From assembly GCF_037095755.1 (NCBI RefSeq), contig NZ_JBAWKJ010000003.1, forward strand, positions 1-64,000: a stretch of 64,000 nucleotides of DNA, in the 5' to 3' direction. This DNA comes from Sphingopyxis sp. CCNWLW2 (GTDB lineage Bacteria > Pseudomonadota > Alphaproteobacteria > Sphingomonadales > Sphingomonadaceae). Positions 41,678 to 50,719 of this stretch are shown here, in pieces. Within the stretch, counting starts at the first letter, position 1; the number at the start of each line of letters is the position of its first letter. The position numbers and the translations under genes were made by a program. The notes beneath the pieces are model-generated. The model searched no databases and was not told where the DNA came from. It saw only the letters and a list, made by a program, of their open reading frames with translations.

Positions 41678-44047
41678 ATGCGCGCTGCCCTTGCACTGAC
41701 CGTTTCGACAGCGGCGATGGCTTTGCCCACCCCCACGCAGGCGCAGGACGCGCCGGTGCCAGCCGAACAAACATCGGGTGAGGAAAGCGGCGGTTTCGGC
41801 GACATCGTCGTCACCGCGCAAAAGCGCAGCGAGAATCTGCAGAAGGTACCGATCTCGATTTCGGCCTATTCGGGCGAGCAGCTCGAAGCGCTCGGCATCT
41901 CGGACACCACCCAGATAACGCAGCAGATCCCCGGCCTTCGGCTCAACGCCTGGTCGCCGAACATCACAATATTTTCGCTGCGCGGCGTATCGCAGAACAA
42001 CTTTACCGACAATCTCGAAGCGCCGGTCGCGGTCTATGTCGACAACGCCTATATGGGATCGATCAACGGCGTCTCGGGCCAGTTGTTCGATACTGAGCGG
42101 GTAGAGGTCCTGCGCGGGCCGCAGGGAACGCTCTTTGGCCGCAATGCCACGGGCGGGTTGATCCATTATCTCAGCCGCGATGCCAGCGAGAGCGAACTCA
42201 ACGGCTATGCCGAGGCGAGCTATGGCCGGTTCAACGACTGGTCGCTCGAGGGCGCGGTCGGCGGCGCGCTGACCGAGACGATCCGGTTTCGCGCCGCAGG
42301 CCGCGTGAACAAGGCCGACGGCTATGTGAAATCGCGCGACACCGATGCCGCTGCCGGTCTGGTCGGCAGCGGACAGGATCTGGGCGGCAAGGACGGCTGG
42401 GCCATTCGCGGCACGATCCAGGCCGATATCACGCCCGATCTGAAGCTCAACCTGTGGGCGAAACATTCGGAGGACAATGACGTCGCGACCGGCGGCTATG
42501 TTTTCGACAATTGCGACTTCCAGGCCAACGGCTATTGCAGCGTCGACGACGCCGGGCTGTCCAACGGCACGGGCGGCGTGATCAACGGCGTCACCGGCGA
42601 CCCGGCGTCCCCCTTCGAACATTTCGGTGAGCGTCCCGGCTATCTGAACCGCAAGGCGACGATCCTCCAGGCTGACTGGACGTGGGACCTGGGCGGCGTC
42701 GAGCTGACCTCGATCACCAACGCGGTCAATTTGCGCAAAACCTATGGCGAGGATGGCGATGCCACGCCCCTGCTGGTGATCAACTTCGATACCGGCATCA
42801 AATACAAGCAGTTCAGCCAGGAGCTGCGCCTGTCGGGCGAGAGCGATCGCTTCAAGTGGCAGACCGGTCTCTATTATCTCGACATGGATCTCGACGGCTT
42901 CATCCGACTGCGCGGCGCGCCCGTCTTCGGCACCGCGATCGGGATCAATGGCACCGCGGTCGATCCGCTGGTTGCACAGTCCTACCTGCTCGAATCGCGA
43001 AACTGGTCGATCTTCGGACAGGGCGAATATGAACTCTCCGACCAGCTCAGCATCACGCTGGGCGCGCGCTATTCGAAGGACAAGAAGTCGATCGACTATC
43101 GCGCCGTCCTCAGTGACCCGACGGTCGGCCCCGATGCGACCTTCTCCTCGACACCCGCGTTCGAACTCGCCGTTCCGGGCGTCAGCCGGATCAACTATGG
43201 TGATTGGGCCGCGCGCGCCGCGCTCAACTACAAGCCGAACGACGATACGATCATCTTCGCGTCGTGGAACCGCGGCATCAAGGGCGGAAACTGGTCGCTG
43301 GGATCGGACGTCGTCGCGCAGAATTTCAAACATCGCCCCGAAACGCTGAACAGCTTCGAACTGGGCTTCAAGACTGCGCTCGCCGATCGCGCGCTGCGGA
43401 TCAACGGGACGCTCTTCCACTATATCTATGACGATTATCAGGCGTTCGCGGTGGTCGGCGGTGTGCCGCAGGTCGGCAATTCGGATGCGCGGTCAACTGG
43501 CGCCGAACTCGAACTCTTCTGGTCGCCTTCGGATCGCTTCGATGCGATCCTCGGCGCGACGTGGCAGAAATCGAAGGTCGACCAGGTCGATGGCCCCGGC
43601 GAGCAATTCGGTCCCGAATTCTTCCCCGGCGCGCCCGATGCGCAATATTGCACCAATCAGGGCGGCTTCTTCTTCTGCGACTTCCCGCAGGACACGATCA
43701 CCGACGCGAAGTTTCCCAACGCCCCACGCTTCAGCCTGAATTATATGCTGCGCTACAATATCGACGTCGGCACGGGCAATCTCGCGGCGCAGGTCGACGG
43801 TGCTTGGTATGGCAAGCAATATCTCGAGGTGACCAATGGCCTCTCGTCGTTGCAGCGGGCCTATAATGTCAGCAATTTTTCGCTGACCTATGATCATGAA
43901 CCCAGCGGATTGAGCGTGTCGGGCTGGGTCAAGAATCTGTTCGATCAGGCATATCGCGCCTATACGCTCAACCTGGGCATATTGGGCACGACCTCCTTCT
44001 TCGCGCCGCCGCGAACCTATGGCGCGACGGTTAGATATTCGTTCTGA
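41678..44047 (+). CDS. TonB-dependent outer-membrane receptor
   Basis: 789 aa. Signal peptide about residues 1-22 (TPTQAQ), TonB box DIVVTA at 42-47 followed by QKRSENLQKVPISISAYSG. The plug contains FSLRGVSQNN and RVEVLRGPQGTLFGRNATGG; the barrel ends YGATVRYSF. GGAGGAG lies 10 nt upstream of the ATG. Receptors with this signature in sphingomonads import aromatic or terpenoid catabolic substrates as well as siderophores. Position after the transporter - dehydrogenase - aminotransferase operon suggests it may feed the amine pathway. It is convergent with AraC, with a strong hairpin in between. Ligand unknown. Confidence 0.93.
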   Translation: MRAALALTVSTAAMALPTPTQAQDAPVPAEQTSGEESGGFGDIVVTAQKRSENLQKVPISISAYSGEQLEALGISDTTQITQQIPGLRLNAWSPNITIFSLRGVSQNNFTDNLEAPVAVYVDNAYMGSINGVSGQLFDTERVEVLRGPQGTLFGRNATGGLIHYLSRDASESELNGYAEASYGRFNDWSLEGAVGGALTETIRFRAAGRVNKADGYVKSRDTDAAAGLVGSGQDLGGKDGWAIRGTIQADITPDLKLNLWAKHSEDNDVATGGYVFDNCDFQANGYCSVDDAGLSNGTGGVINGVTGDPASPFEHFGERPGYLNRKATILQADWTWDLGGVELTSITNAVNLRKTYGEDGDATPLLVINFDTGIKYKQFSQELRLSGESDRFKWQTGLYYLDMDLDGFIRLRGAPVFGTAIGINGTAVDPLVAQSYLLESRNWSIFGQGEYELSDQLSITLGARYSKDKKSIDYRAVLSDPTVGPDATFSSTPAFELAVPGVSRINYGDWAARAALNYKPNDDTIIFASWNRGIKGGNWSLGSDVVAQNFKHRPETLNSFELGFKTALADRALRINGTLFHYIYDDYQAFAVVGGVPQVGNSDARSTGAELELFWSPSDRFDAILGATWQKSKVDQVDGPGEQFGPEFFPGAPDAQYCTNQGGFFFCDFPQDTITDAKFPNAPRFSLNYMLRYNIDVGTGNLAAQVDGAWYGKQYLEVTNGLSSLQRAYNVSNFSLTYDHEPSGLSVSGWVKNLFDQAYRAYTLNLGILGTTSFFAPPRTYGATVRYSF

Positions 44048-44049
44048 TT

Positions 44050-44080
44050 GCGGGGCCTTCGCGGCGCGGAAGGCCCCCGC
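44050..44080. terminator. Hairpin between convergent TonB receptor and AraC genes
   Basis: GCGGGGCCTTC (44050-44060) pairs with GAAGGCCCCCGC (44069-44080) with one bulged base and an 8-nt loop, located precisely in the 34-bp gap between two convergent genes. There is only a weak T-run (TTC) after it, so it may act as a bidirectional, partly Rho-independent terminator. Confidence 0.6.
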
Positions 44081-44081
44081 T

Positions 44082-45098
44082 TCATGTCCGGTTTGCCTTT
44101 CGCCAGCGGGACGGCGTCATCCCGGCCTGTTTTTGAAAGGCGCGGGTAAAGCTGGCCGCTTCGGCGTAGCCGCAGGCCAGCGCGATGTCGGACACGGTTC
44201 GGTTGCTCGAAAACAGCAGTTGCCGGGCGAACCCCAGGCGGCGTTCATTTACAAGCTCGCCAAAGCGCGGCCCTTCGGCGGCCAGGCGGCGCATCAAGGT
44301 TGCGCGCGAGCAACCCAGCGTCCGCGCGACGGCATCGAGGCCGGGCAAATCGTCGGGGGGATGCGCCATCAGCAAGTCGCGAACCTGCTCCGCCGTCGAC
44401 GGATCGACACGGTTGCCCTGCATCCGCGCCTTGAGATGGCCGGCGATGATCGGAAACAATTCGGTGCTCATCGCGGTTGACCCTCGGCCAAGCAACTCGA
44501 CAGGCAGATAAAGCCGATTGTGCGGCTGCTCGAAATAGACCGGGCAATCGAAATAGCATTCATACCAGGACAGCGCCCCCTGCCGCTCGTGCTCGAAATG
44601 CACTTCGGTGGGCGACGAACTCCGGCCGAGATATTGACGCATCAGATTGCACATGACGCCCAGCGAATATTCGCTGTCCTGACGCCGCGGCGTGATTCCA
44701 TCGTCCCGGATGCCATAAGTGAAATGGCTGATTTTCTTCTCGACGACGAAACCGTTGAAGGTCGCTTCCTGCATGGCGTCGAGATATTCGGTGAAGGTCT
44801 GAAACGCCTGGCCGAATGTGGGCGCGCTGAGGAACAGGAAGCTCAAGGGTCCGAGGCCGTCCGCGCTCATGACCCGGGCGGCATGCATCCCGAAATGCGG
44901 ATTGCCGGCGGCGGTCGCGGCATGTTCGAAGAACCGCACATAATCTGCCAGCGGGACCGCGCCATCGCGATCATCGACGCTGTCGGGGGCGATGCCATGT
45001 TCTTCAAGCAACGGCGCCGATGCGATGCCCGTCAGTTCGAGGCAATCGCGAATATGGCGGACGATTTGCGTCGAAATACTGGGGTGGAGTTGGTTCAT
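44082..45098 (-). CDS. AraC-family transcriptional regulator
   Basis: 338 aa, with an N-terminal Arabinose_bd-like domain (about 20-210) and a C-terminal AraC double helix-turn-helix (about 240-335): ARTLGCSRATLMRRLAAEG, then VSDIALACGYAEAASFTRAF and QKQAGMTPSRWRK. It is the same architecture as the AraC at 36481 but clearly divergent in sequence. It follows a LuxR-type regulator by 25 bp on the same strand, so the two are probably one operon. Candidate targets are the TonB receptors on either side and the amidohydrolase genes to the right. The effector is unknown. Confidence 0.92.
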   Translation of the reverse strand: MNQLHPSISTQIVRHIRDCLELTGIASAPLLEEHGIAPDSVDDRDGAVPLADYVRFFEHAATAAGNPHFGMHAARVMSADGLGPLSFLFLSAPTFGQAFQTFTEYLDAMQEATFNGFVVEKKISHFTYGIRDDGITPRRQDSEYSLGVMCNLMRQYLGRSSSPTEVHFEHERQGALSWYECYFDCPVYFEQPHNRLYLPVELLGRGSTAMSTELFPIIAGHLKARMQGNRVDPSTAEQVRDLLMAHPPDDLPGLDAVARTLGCSRATLMRRLAAEGPRFGELVNERRLGFARQLLFSSNRTVSDIALACGYAEAASFTRAFQKQAGMTPSRWRKANRT

Positions 45099-45123
45099 AG
45101 GGTGGCGCCTTGCCGTGGCAACC

Positions 45124-46257
45124 TTACGCGGGGCTTTGGGCTTGGATTCCAGCGTCGGTCTGGGCGATGCTGGCGGCGCGGGAGGTGCAGATCAGACCGA
45201 CAAGGTCCGATTGGCGTAGAGCCCCTGTTTTTGCGAGCACCTGTTTGAGCTGGAAGCGTGCCGTAAAGACCGAAATTCCCTTGTCCGCTGCATAGCCGCT
45301 GATCGTCTCGCCCCGGCAGATCGCCGCCGCGAGCGACGCCTCGGCACGGGTCAGGCCGTAAAGTTGACCCAGCAGGGGGGGCGACACATTCGTGCGTTCG
45401 GCGCCGGCACGAAACAGGAGCAGCGCCGCTCTTGCCTGTCCGCTGCCATCGGGCAGGGCAATGCCGCTGATATGGATGAGGTCGGCGCACTTGCCAAAGG
45501 CCGCGCCCGCATTGCGGCCGCACGCGACCTCGCCGAGCAGTGCGCGCAGGTGCTGGTCATCGTGCGGGGTGCGGCCGACCAGTTGCCCGTCGGCCAACGC
45601 CAATTCGCCATGATCGGCGACCATGCGTTCGACAGCGGCGTTGTAGCGCAGCGTGAAGCCGTCGGCGCCAAGGAGAACAAGGCCGCAATTAAGGCGGCCG
45701 ACAACCTCGAGCAATACGGCTTCGCGCTCGCTCAGAAGCGCCGATTTCCGGCTCATGTCGAAGACCTGCCGTATATGCGGCATGAACTGCGCGACCGCTC
45801 GCAATGTCTCGCCCTCAAACGCCCAGCGATTGTCGGCATCGCCGTGGAGCGCGAGCAGCACTGTCTCGCCATTGTCCATCTCGACCCGTGCCCCGAGGAA
45901 GGAGTGCAGCCCCGCCGCAGCGAGCCGCTTGCGCATGCGTTTCACGTCGGGATCGCGGATGTCGAGGCTTTCCTCGTCCCGGAAGAAGGCGACGTCGGGC
46001 ATCGGCGGGCTGTGCTGCGTGACCATCCGCGGGTTATGCGCATCGGGTATCGGCGCGGTCGCGCCCGACCGGATGGTCAGTGCATCGACACCGCTCCATC
46101 GTGTCGCCATTCGGTCGCCGCCACGCTGGACGCGTTGAACGACTGCACTGCGGACGCCGATCATGGTACGAAAGCGGTCCAGCACATCGGGCCATAGCGC
46201 AGAATTCTCCGCGCAGCGATAAGTTTGCGCAAGCAGGTCGGAGGTCGCAGTGTCCAT
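45124..46257 (-). CDS. LuxR-family helix-turn-helix regulator
   Basis: 377 aa. The C-terminal region (about 305-365) is a LuxR-type DNA-binding domain: YGLTRAEASLAAAICRGETI, then ISVFTARFQLKQVLAKTG and RQSDLVGLI. The N-terminal 300 residues have a helical, PAS/GAF-like appearance (e.g. LVLLGADGFTLRYNAAVERMV, a PAS-type strand-helix segment) but no receiver domain or autoinducer-binding motif is visible. It lies upstream of, and probably co-transcribed with, AraC. It is divergent from the TonB receptor - amidohydrolase operon across 280 bp and is the best candidate regulator for it. Sensor ligand unknown. Confidence 0.9.
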   Translation of the reverse strand: MDTATSDLLAQTYRCAENSALWPDVLDRFRTMIGVRSAVVQRVQRGGDRMATRWSGVDALTIRSGATAPIPDAHNPRMVTQHSPPMPDVAFFRDEESLDIRDPDVKRMRKRLAAAGLHSFLGARVEMDNGETVLLALHGDADNRWAFEGETLRAVAQFMPHIRQVFDMSRKSALLSEREAVLLEVVGRLNCGLVLLGADGFTLRYNAAVERMVADHGELALADGQLVGRTPHDDQHLRALLGEVACGRNAGAAFGKCADLIHISGIALPDGSGQARAALLLFRAGAERTNVSPPLLGQLYGLTRAEASLAAAICRGETISGYAADKGISVFTARFQLKQVLAKTGALRQSDLVGLICTSRAASIAQTDAGIQAQSPA

Positions 46258-46537
46258 GTCTTCTCCCTGTCATATGCCTACAGCATAGAAACGCTGCGGG
46301 TATCGGACTTCTTTGCAGAAGTGGCCAATTTTGCTCCGCGTGGCTATCGTCATGCCACCCGCAATTTGCTCAAAACGGCAGATTTCCAGGCTTCGCGGCA
46401 ATCAGCTCTGCATGCCCAGCATCGGCTTGTAGCCCATATGGGCGATGCGGCGTTTTGCGGCAGCCGTCACAGTCCCGACATACAGATCGACTCGCCGGAC
46501 CGCTGCCAGGGCGGACGGCAAATCAGGGGGACTATCG

Positions 46538-48901
46538 ATGAACTCGTCGCGCATGACTTTGCATAGCCTGCTTGGCGCCGCCTCGCTTGCCTTCATTCTG
46601 CCTTCCACCGCGTGGGCGCAGGCCGAGTCGGAAAATCGGGAAGCGGACGACCCGATGTCGGGTGACATCGTCGTCACCGCCAACCGCCAATCGCAGATAT
46701 TGTCGAAAGTGCCGCTGAGCGTCGCGGCCTATAGCCAGGAGACGCTCGACCAGCAGGGCGTCCGGCAGGTGGACGACATCGCGCGGCTCACCCCCGGCGT
46801 GACCTTTACCCGCGGCGATCAGCGCAATGCCGGTGCGGCCAATATCTCGATCCGCGGCATCTCCTCGACAGCCGGATCGGCGACGACCGGCATCTATATC
46901 GACGACACACCGATCCAGATCCGCAACATCGGCTTCAGCGCCTTTACGCCGTTTCCTGCGGTGTTCGACCTCGAGCGCGTCGAGGTTCTGCGCGGCCCGC
47001 AGGGCACCTTGTTCGGCGCGGGGTCGGAAGGCGGCACGGTTCGCTTCATCACGCCGACCCCAGACCTCAAGACCCTCGAACTCTATGGCCGCGCCGAACT
47101 GTCCTCGACCGAGAGCGGCGACACGAGCTATGAGGCCGGGCTGGCCGTCAGCGTCCCGCTGGTGACCGACAAGCTGGCCGCGCGCGTCAGCGGATATTAT
47201 CGCCGCGATGGCGGCTATATCGACCGGGTCGAATATCGAAGCGGCAATGTCGTCGACAAGAATTCGAACTGGCAGGAAACGCTGGTCCTGCAAGGCTCGC
47301 TGGCCTGGAAGCCCGCCGATGCCGTCACGGTCACACCGTCGGTCTATTATCAGGATGCCTATTTCAACGACGCCGGCGTCTATTGGGAAAGCCTGTCCAA
47401 CGCAAAAAAGGGCCGGTTCAACAACGGCAACGCGCTGGCCAACTGGAACAAGGACAAATTCGTGCTGCCGGCTCTGCGGATCGAGGTCGAACTCGGCGGC
47501 GTGACGCTCGCGTCCAACAGCTCCTATTTCTATCGCGATCAAAAGGCGCAGAACGACTATACGGTCTTTGAATCGGCGCTCTGGACCCGCAATCCCTTTT
47601 TCCCGCTCGGAATGTTCGCACCGGCATTCCAGTACAACAAGCAATCGAATTTCACGCAGGAAGTCCGGCTGCAGTCGAATGACGACGGTAGGCTGAAATG
47701 GGTCGTCGGCGCCTTCTATACCAAGAACCGGCAGACCGCGCGCCAGTTCGTCCAGGACACCTTCCTTCCCGACCTGTTCTTTCAGGCAACGGGCGTTCCG
47801 TTCAACGTCGCCTTCGGTCAGGGGCTCACCGACGGTCTCTATACCTTCGTGCTCGACAAGGCCGTATCGGTCGACAAGCAGCTCGCGGCTTTCGGTCAGG
47901 TCGATTTCAACATCACCGACAAGCTGCAGCTTACCGCTGGAATCCGCGCCGCGCGCACCAAGTTCAGGGCTGAGGCGCAGTTCAAGGGTCCCGTGGTCGG
48001 CCCCGATGTCGACGACAGCGGCGGGCAGAAGGAATCGCCGATCACCCCCAAGTTCGGGCTCTCCTATCAAGCCGACGACAATAATCTCATCTATGCCAAC
48101 GCCTCCAAGGGGTTCCGCATTGGCGGCTATAATCCGGCCGTCGGGCTGCCTTGCGGCGTTTCCAACGCACCCCGGCCAGGAACGGCGCTCGGCGATCTCG
48201 GGCTTTCGGATCGCCCGCAGCAGTTCGGGTCGGACTCGGTATGGAGCTATGAGGCAGGGTCGAAGAACAAGCTGTTCGATCGACGGCTGCAACTTGATGC
48301 CAGCGCCTTCTACATCGACTGGAAGAATATCCAGCAATCGGTGGCGCTGTCGCGCTGCGGCTTCGCCTTTACCGACAATCTCGGCTCCGCGACAAGCAAG
48401 GGTTTCGACCTCCAGTTCCAGCTTCGTGCCACCGATGCACTGATTCTGGGCGGATCGGTCGGCTATACCAAGGCCGAGTTCGACGAGACGATCAAGGCCG
48501 GACCCGCGGCGACTGTGAATTTGGTGACCAAGGGCGACGATATCGCGCTTAACCCCTGGCAGATCTACCTCAACGGCCAATATGAATTCGAAGTGGGCAA
48601 GCATGACGCCTATGTGCGCGCCGATTTTCAGCATCTCAGCCGCCAGAAGGCGAGGACTGCGGCGCTCAACCCGGCCAATGGCGGCGCCGACCTGAATATC
48701 CCGGGCCGCGCGGAGGTCAACAATCTGTCGCTGCGTGCCGGTCTCAAACTCGATGCGGTCGATGTTTCGGTCTTCGTGAACAATGTGACGAACGAAACGC
48801 CGCTGTTGGTGCGGCAGCATGATGTCGCCTTCTCGACGCTCTATCGCAACGCCACCGTTCGGCCGCGCACGTTCGGCGTCACCGCCAGCCTTCGTTACTG
48901 A
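46538..48901 (+). CDS. TonB-dependent outer-membrane receptor
   Basis: 787 aa from ATG 46538, which follows GGGGGA; an earlier open frame lacks a signal peptide. Signal peptide about 1-28 (STAWAQA), TonB box DIVVTA at 43-48. The plug holds ISIRGISSTAG and RVEVLRGPQGTLFGAGSEGGT; note GAGSEGG instead of the GRNATGG of the other catabolic receptors. The barrel ends FGVTASLRY. It is followed after 20 bp by two exported amidohydrolases, so the three probably form an operon in which the receptor imports an amide, carbamate or cyclic amide for hydrolysis in the periplasm (inference). Confidence 0.93.
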   Translation: MNSSRMTLHSLLGAASLAFILPSTAWAQAESENREADDPMSGDIVVTANRQSQILSKVPLSVAAYSQETLDQQGVRQVDDIARLTPGVTFTRGDQRNAGAANISIRGISSTAGSATTGIYIDDTPIQIRNIGFSAFTPFPAVFDLERVEVLRGPQGTLFGAGSEGGTVRFITPTPDLKTLELYGRAELSSTESGDTSYEAGLAVSVPLVTDKLAARVSGYYRRDGGYIDRVEYRSGNVVDKNSNWQETLVLQGSLAWKPADAVTVTPSVYYQDAYFNDAGVYWESLSNAKKGRFNNGNALANWNKDKFVLPALRIEVELGGVTLASNSSYFYRDQKAQNDYTVFESALWTRNPFFPLGMFAPAFQYNKQSNFTQEVRLQSNDDGRLKWVVGAFYTKNRQTARQFVQDTFLPDLFFQATGVPFNVAFGQGLTDGLYTFVLDKAVSVDKQLAAFGQVDFNITDKLQLTAGIRAARTKFRAEAQFKGPVVGPDVDDSGGQKESPITPKFGLSYQADDNNLIYANASKGFRIGGYNPAVGLPCGVSNAPRPGTALGDLGLSDRPQQFGSDSVWSYEAGSKNKLFDRRLQLDASAFYIDWKNIQQSVALSRCGFAFTDNLGSATSKGFDLQFQLRATDALILGGSVGYTKAEFDETIKAGPAATVNLVTKGDDIALNPWQIYLNGQYEFEVGKHDAYVRADFQHLSRQKARTAALNPANGGADLNIPGRAEVNNLSLRAGLKLDAVDVSVFVNNVTNETPLLVRQHDVAFSTLYRNATVRPRTFGVTASLRY

Positions 48902-48921
48902 ATTCTCGTCGGAGACAAATT

Positions 48922-50694
48922 GTGCAAAAATCGATCCTTCGTATCAGCGCCGCGGCGCTGGTGTTGTTCTCCTTCGCCTCGGGCACGCAGGTATCGGCGG
49001 CCGACGCGGTTGCGGCCGCAGCACCGGCGCCCGTCCGCAGCGCCGATCTGGTCTTCGTCAACGGCGAAGTCCGGACGCCGGGCGGCTGGGTGGAAGCCGT
49101 CGCCGTTTCGAAAGGGGTGATCATCGCGGTCGGCTCCAGCGCCGACGTGCGCGGACAGGCGGGTGAGGGCGCCCGCATCGTCGATCTGAAGGGCGCGACC
49201 CTTCTGCCCGGCCTGACCGATGGCCATGTCCATGCGATGTTCGCGGGCATGGAGCAGTTCACCTGCCGCATCAGGCCCGGAGCGAAGAGCGATGTGATCG
49301 CGAAGACGGTCGCCGGCTGCGTCACGGACAAGGCGGAGGGTGAGTGGATCACCGGCGGCAATTGGGTCGCGGCCGGATTCAAGCCGGCCGAACAGAATAG
49401 CAAGTTCCTCGACCGGATCGCGCCGAAGAACCCCGTCGCGCTGATCGATGAATCGCACCACAGCCTGTGGGTCAATTCGGCGGCGCTGAAGCAGGCCGGA
49501 ATCACGCGTGACACGAAGGATCCCGATGGCGGCGCGATCGATCGCGACGGCCGCGGCGAACCGACCGGGCTGCTGCGCGAAACCGCGATGGGGCTGGTCA
49601 ACGGCAAGATCCCGCGGCCGACCGACGCCCAGCGCGCCGCGGCGCTGACGCTTTCGACGAACCAGATGCTGTCGTTCGGTATCACCGGCTTCATCGATGC
49701 CGGCGTGCTGCTGCCCGATGTCGGGGTGATGTCGGCGATGTCGGCGAGCGGCGCGATGAAGCAGCGGGTGCGCGGCTGCATGCGCTGGACGCCGCTCGCC
49801 GGCACCAACCCGGTCGCGAACGGCGAGGCGCTGATCGAGGCGCGCGCTTTCTACAGCCAGCCGCGCTTCAAGCTCGATTGCGTCAAGGTCGTTCTCGACG
49901 GCGTGCCGACCGAGGGCCGGACCGCGATGATGATCGATCCTTATCTCGACGGTCCGCACGGACATGGCGGCGAACCGACGCGCGGCATTGCGATGCTGGC
50001 GCCGGAAATTCTCTATCCCGCAGTGACGCGCTTCGACCGCGAGGGGCTGACGATCAAGTTCCACGCGGCGGGCGACGGCGCGGTGCGCGAGGCGATCGAT
50101 TCGGTCGCCGCGGCGCGCAAGGCCAATGGCTGGGGCGGCCCGGCGCATGACGTCGGGCACAACAGCTTCGTCGATCCGGCCGACATCGACCGCGTCCGCG
50201 ATCTCCAGATGACCTGGGAGTTTTCGCCCTATATCTGGTATCCGACCCCGATCGCGGCGACCGACATCCGCGCCGTCGTCGGCGACGAGCGCATGAAGCG
50301 CTGGATCCCGATCAAGGACGCGCTCGATTCGCATGCGCTGATCATTGCGGGATCGGACTGGTCGGTCGTGCCGTCGGTCAATCCCTGGCTGGCGATCGAA
50401 ACGATGGTGACGCGCCAGATGCCGGGCGGCAGCAAGGAGACGCTGGGCGAGGGGCAGAAGATCGGCCTAGACGACGCGATGCGTATCTTCACCGAGAATG
50501 CCGCCGTCCACATGGGGCTGCGCGACACGGTCGGCAGCATCGCGCCGGGCATGCACGCCGACGTCATCGTCGTTGAGCGCAACCCGTTCAAGATCCCGAT
50601 CACCGAAGTCCACAACACCAAGGTGCTGATGACCTTCATCGACGGCGAGAAAGTCTATGACGCGGCGTCGCCGCCCAAACTGACCGCGCACTGA
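48922..50694 (+). CDS. Exported amidohydrolase (amidohydrolase-3/YtcJ type)
   Basis: 590 aa. A signal peptide (about 1-26, SAADA) precedes a metal-dependent hydrolase of the amidohydrolase superfamily. Metal-site features are GHVHAMF (His102, His104), CVKVVLDGVPTEGR (metal-bridging Lys), FHAAGDGAVREAID (His), GHNSFVDPADIDR and GSDWSV (catalytic Asp). The family includes N-substituted formamide deformylase and other exo-acting amidases. Translation starts at GTG 48922 with GGAGA upstream. It follows the TonB receptor by 20 bp and precedes a paralogue with the same motif order. Both having signal peptides points to periplasmic hydrolysis of imported compounds. The substrate is unknown. Confidence 0.92.
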   Translation: MQKSILRISAAALVLFSFASGTQVSAADAVAAAAPAPVRSADLVFVNGEVRTPGGWVEAVAVSKGVIIAVGSSADVRGQAGEGARIVDLKGATLLPGLTDGHVHAMFAGMEQFTCRIRPGAKSDVIAKTVAGCVTDKAEGEWITGGNWVAAGFKPAEQNSKFLDRIAPKNPVALIDESHHSLWVNSAALKQAGITRDTKDPDGGAIDRDGRGEPTGLLRETAMGLVNGKIPRPTDAQRAAALTLSTNQMLSFGITGFIDAGVLLPDVGVMSAMSASGAMKQRVRGCMRWTPLAGTNPVANGEALIEARAFYSQPRFKLDCVKVVLDGVPTEGRTAMMIDPYLDGPHGHGGEPTRGIAMLAPEILYPAVTRFDREGLTIKFHAAGDGAVREAIDSVAAARKANGWGGPAHDVGHNSFVDPADIDRVRDLQMTWEFSPYIWYPTPIAATDIRAVVGDERMKRWIPIKDALDSHALIIAGSDWSVVPSVNPWLAIETMVTRQMPGGSKETLGEGQKIGLDDAMRIFTENAAVHMGLRDTVGSIAPGMHADVIVVERNPFKIPITEVHNTKVLMTFIDGEKVYDAASPPKLTAH

Positions 50695-50719
50695 TAACAG
50701 CTATCCCCGGGAGAATGCC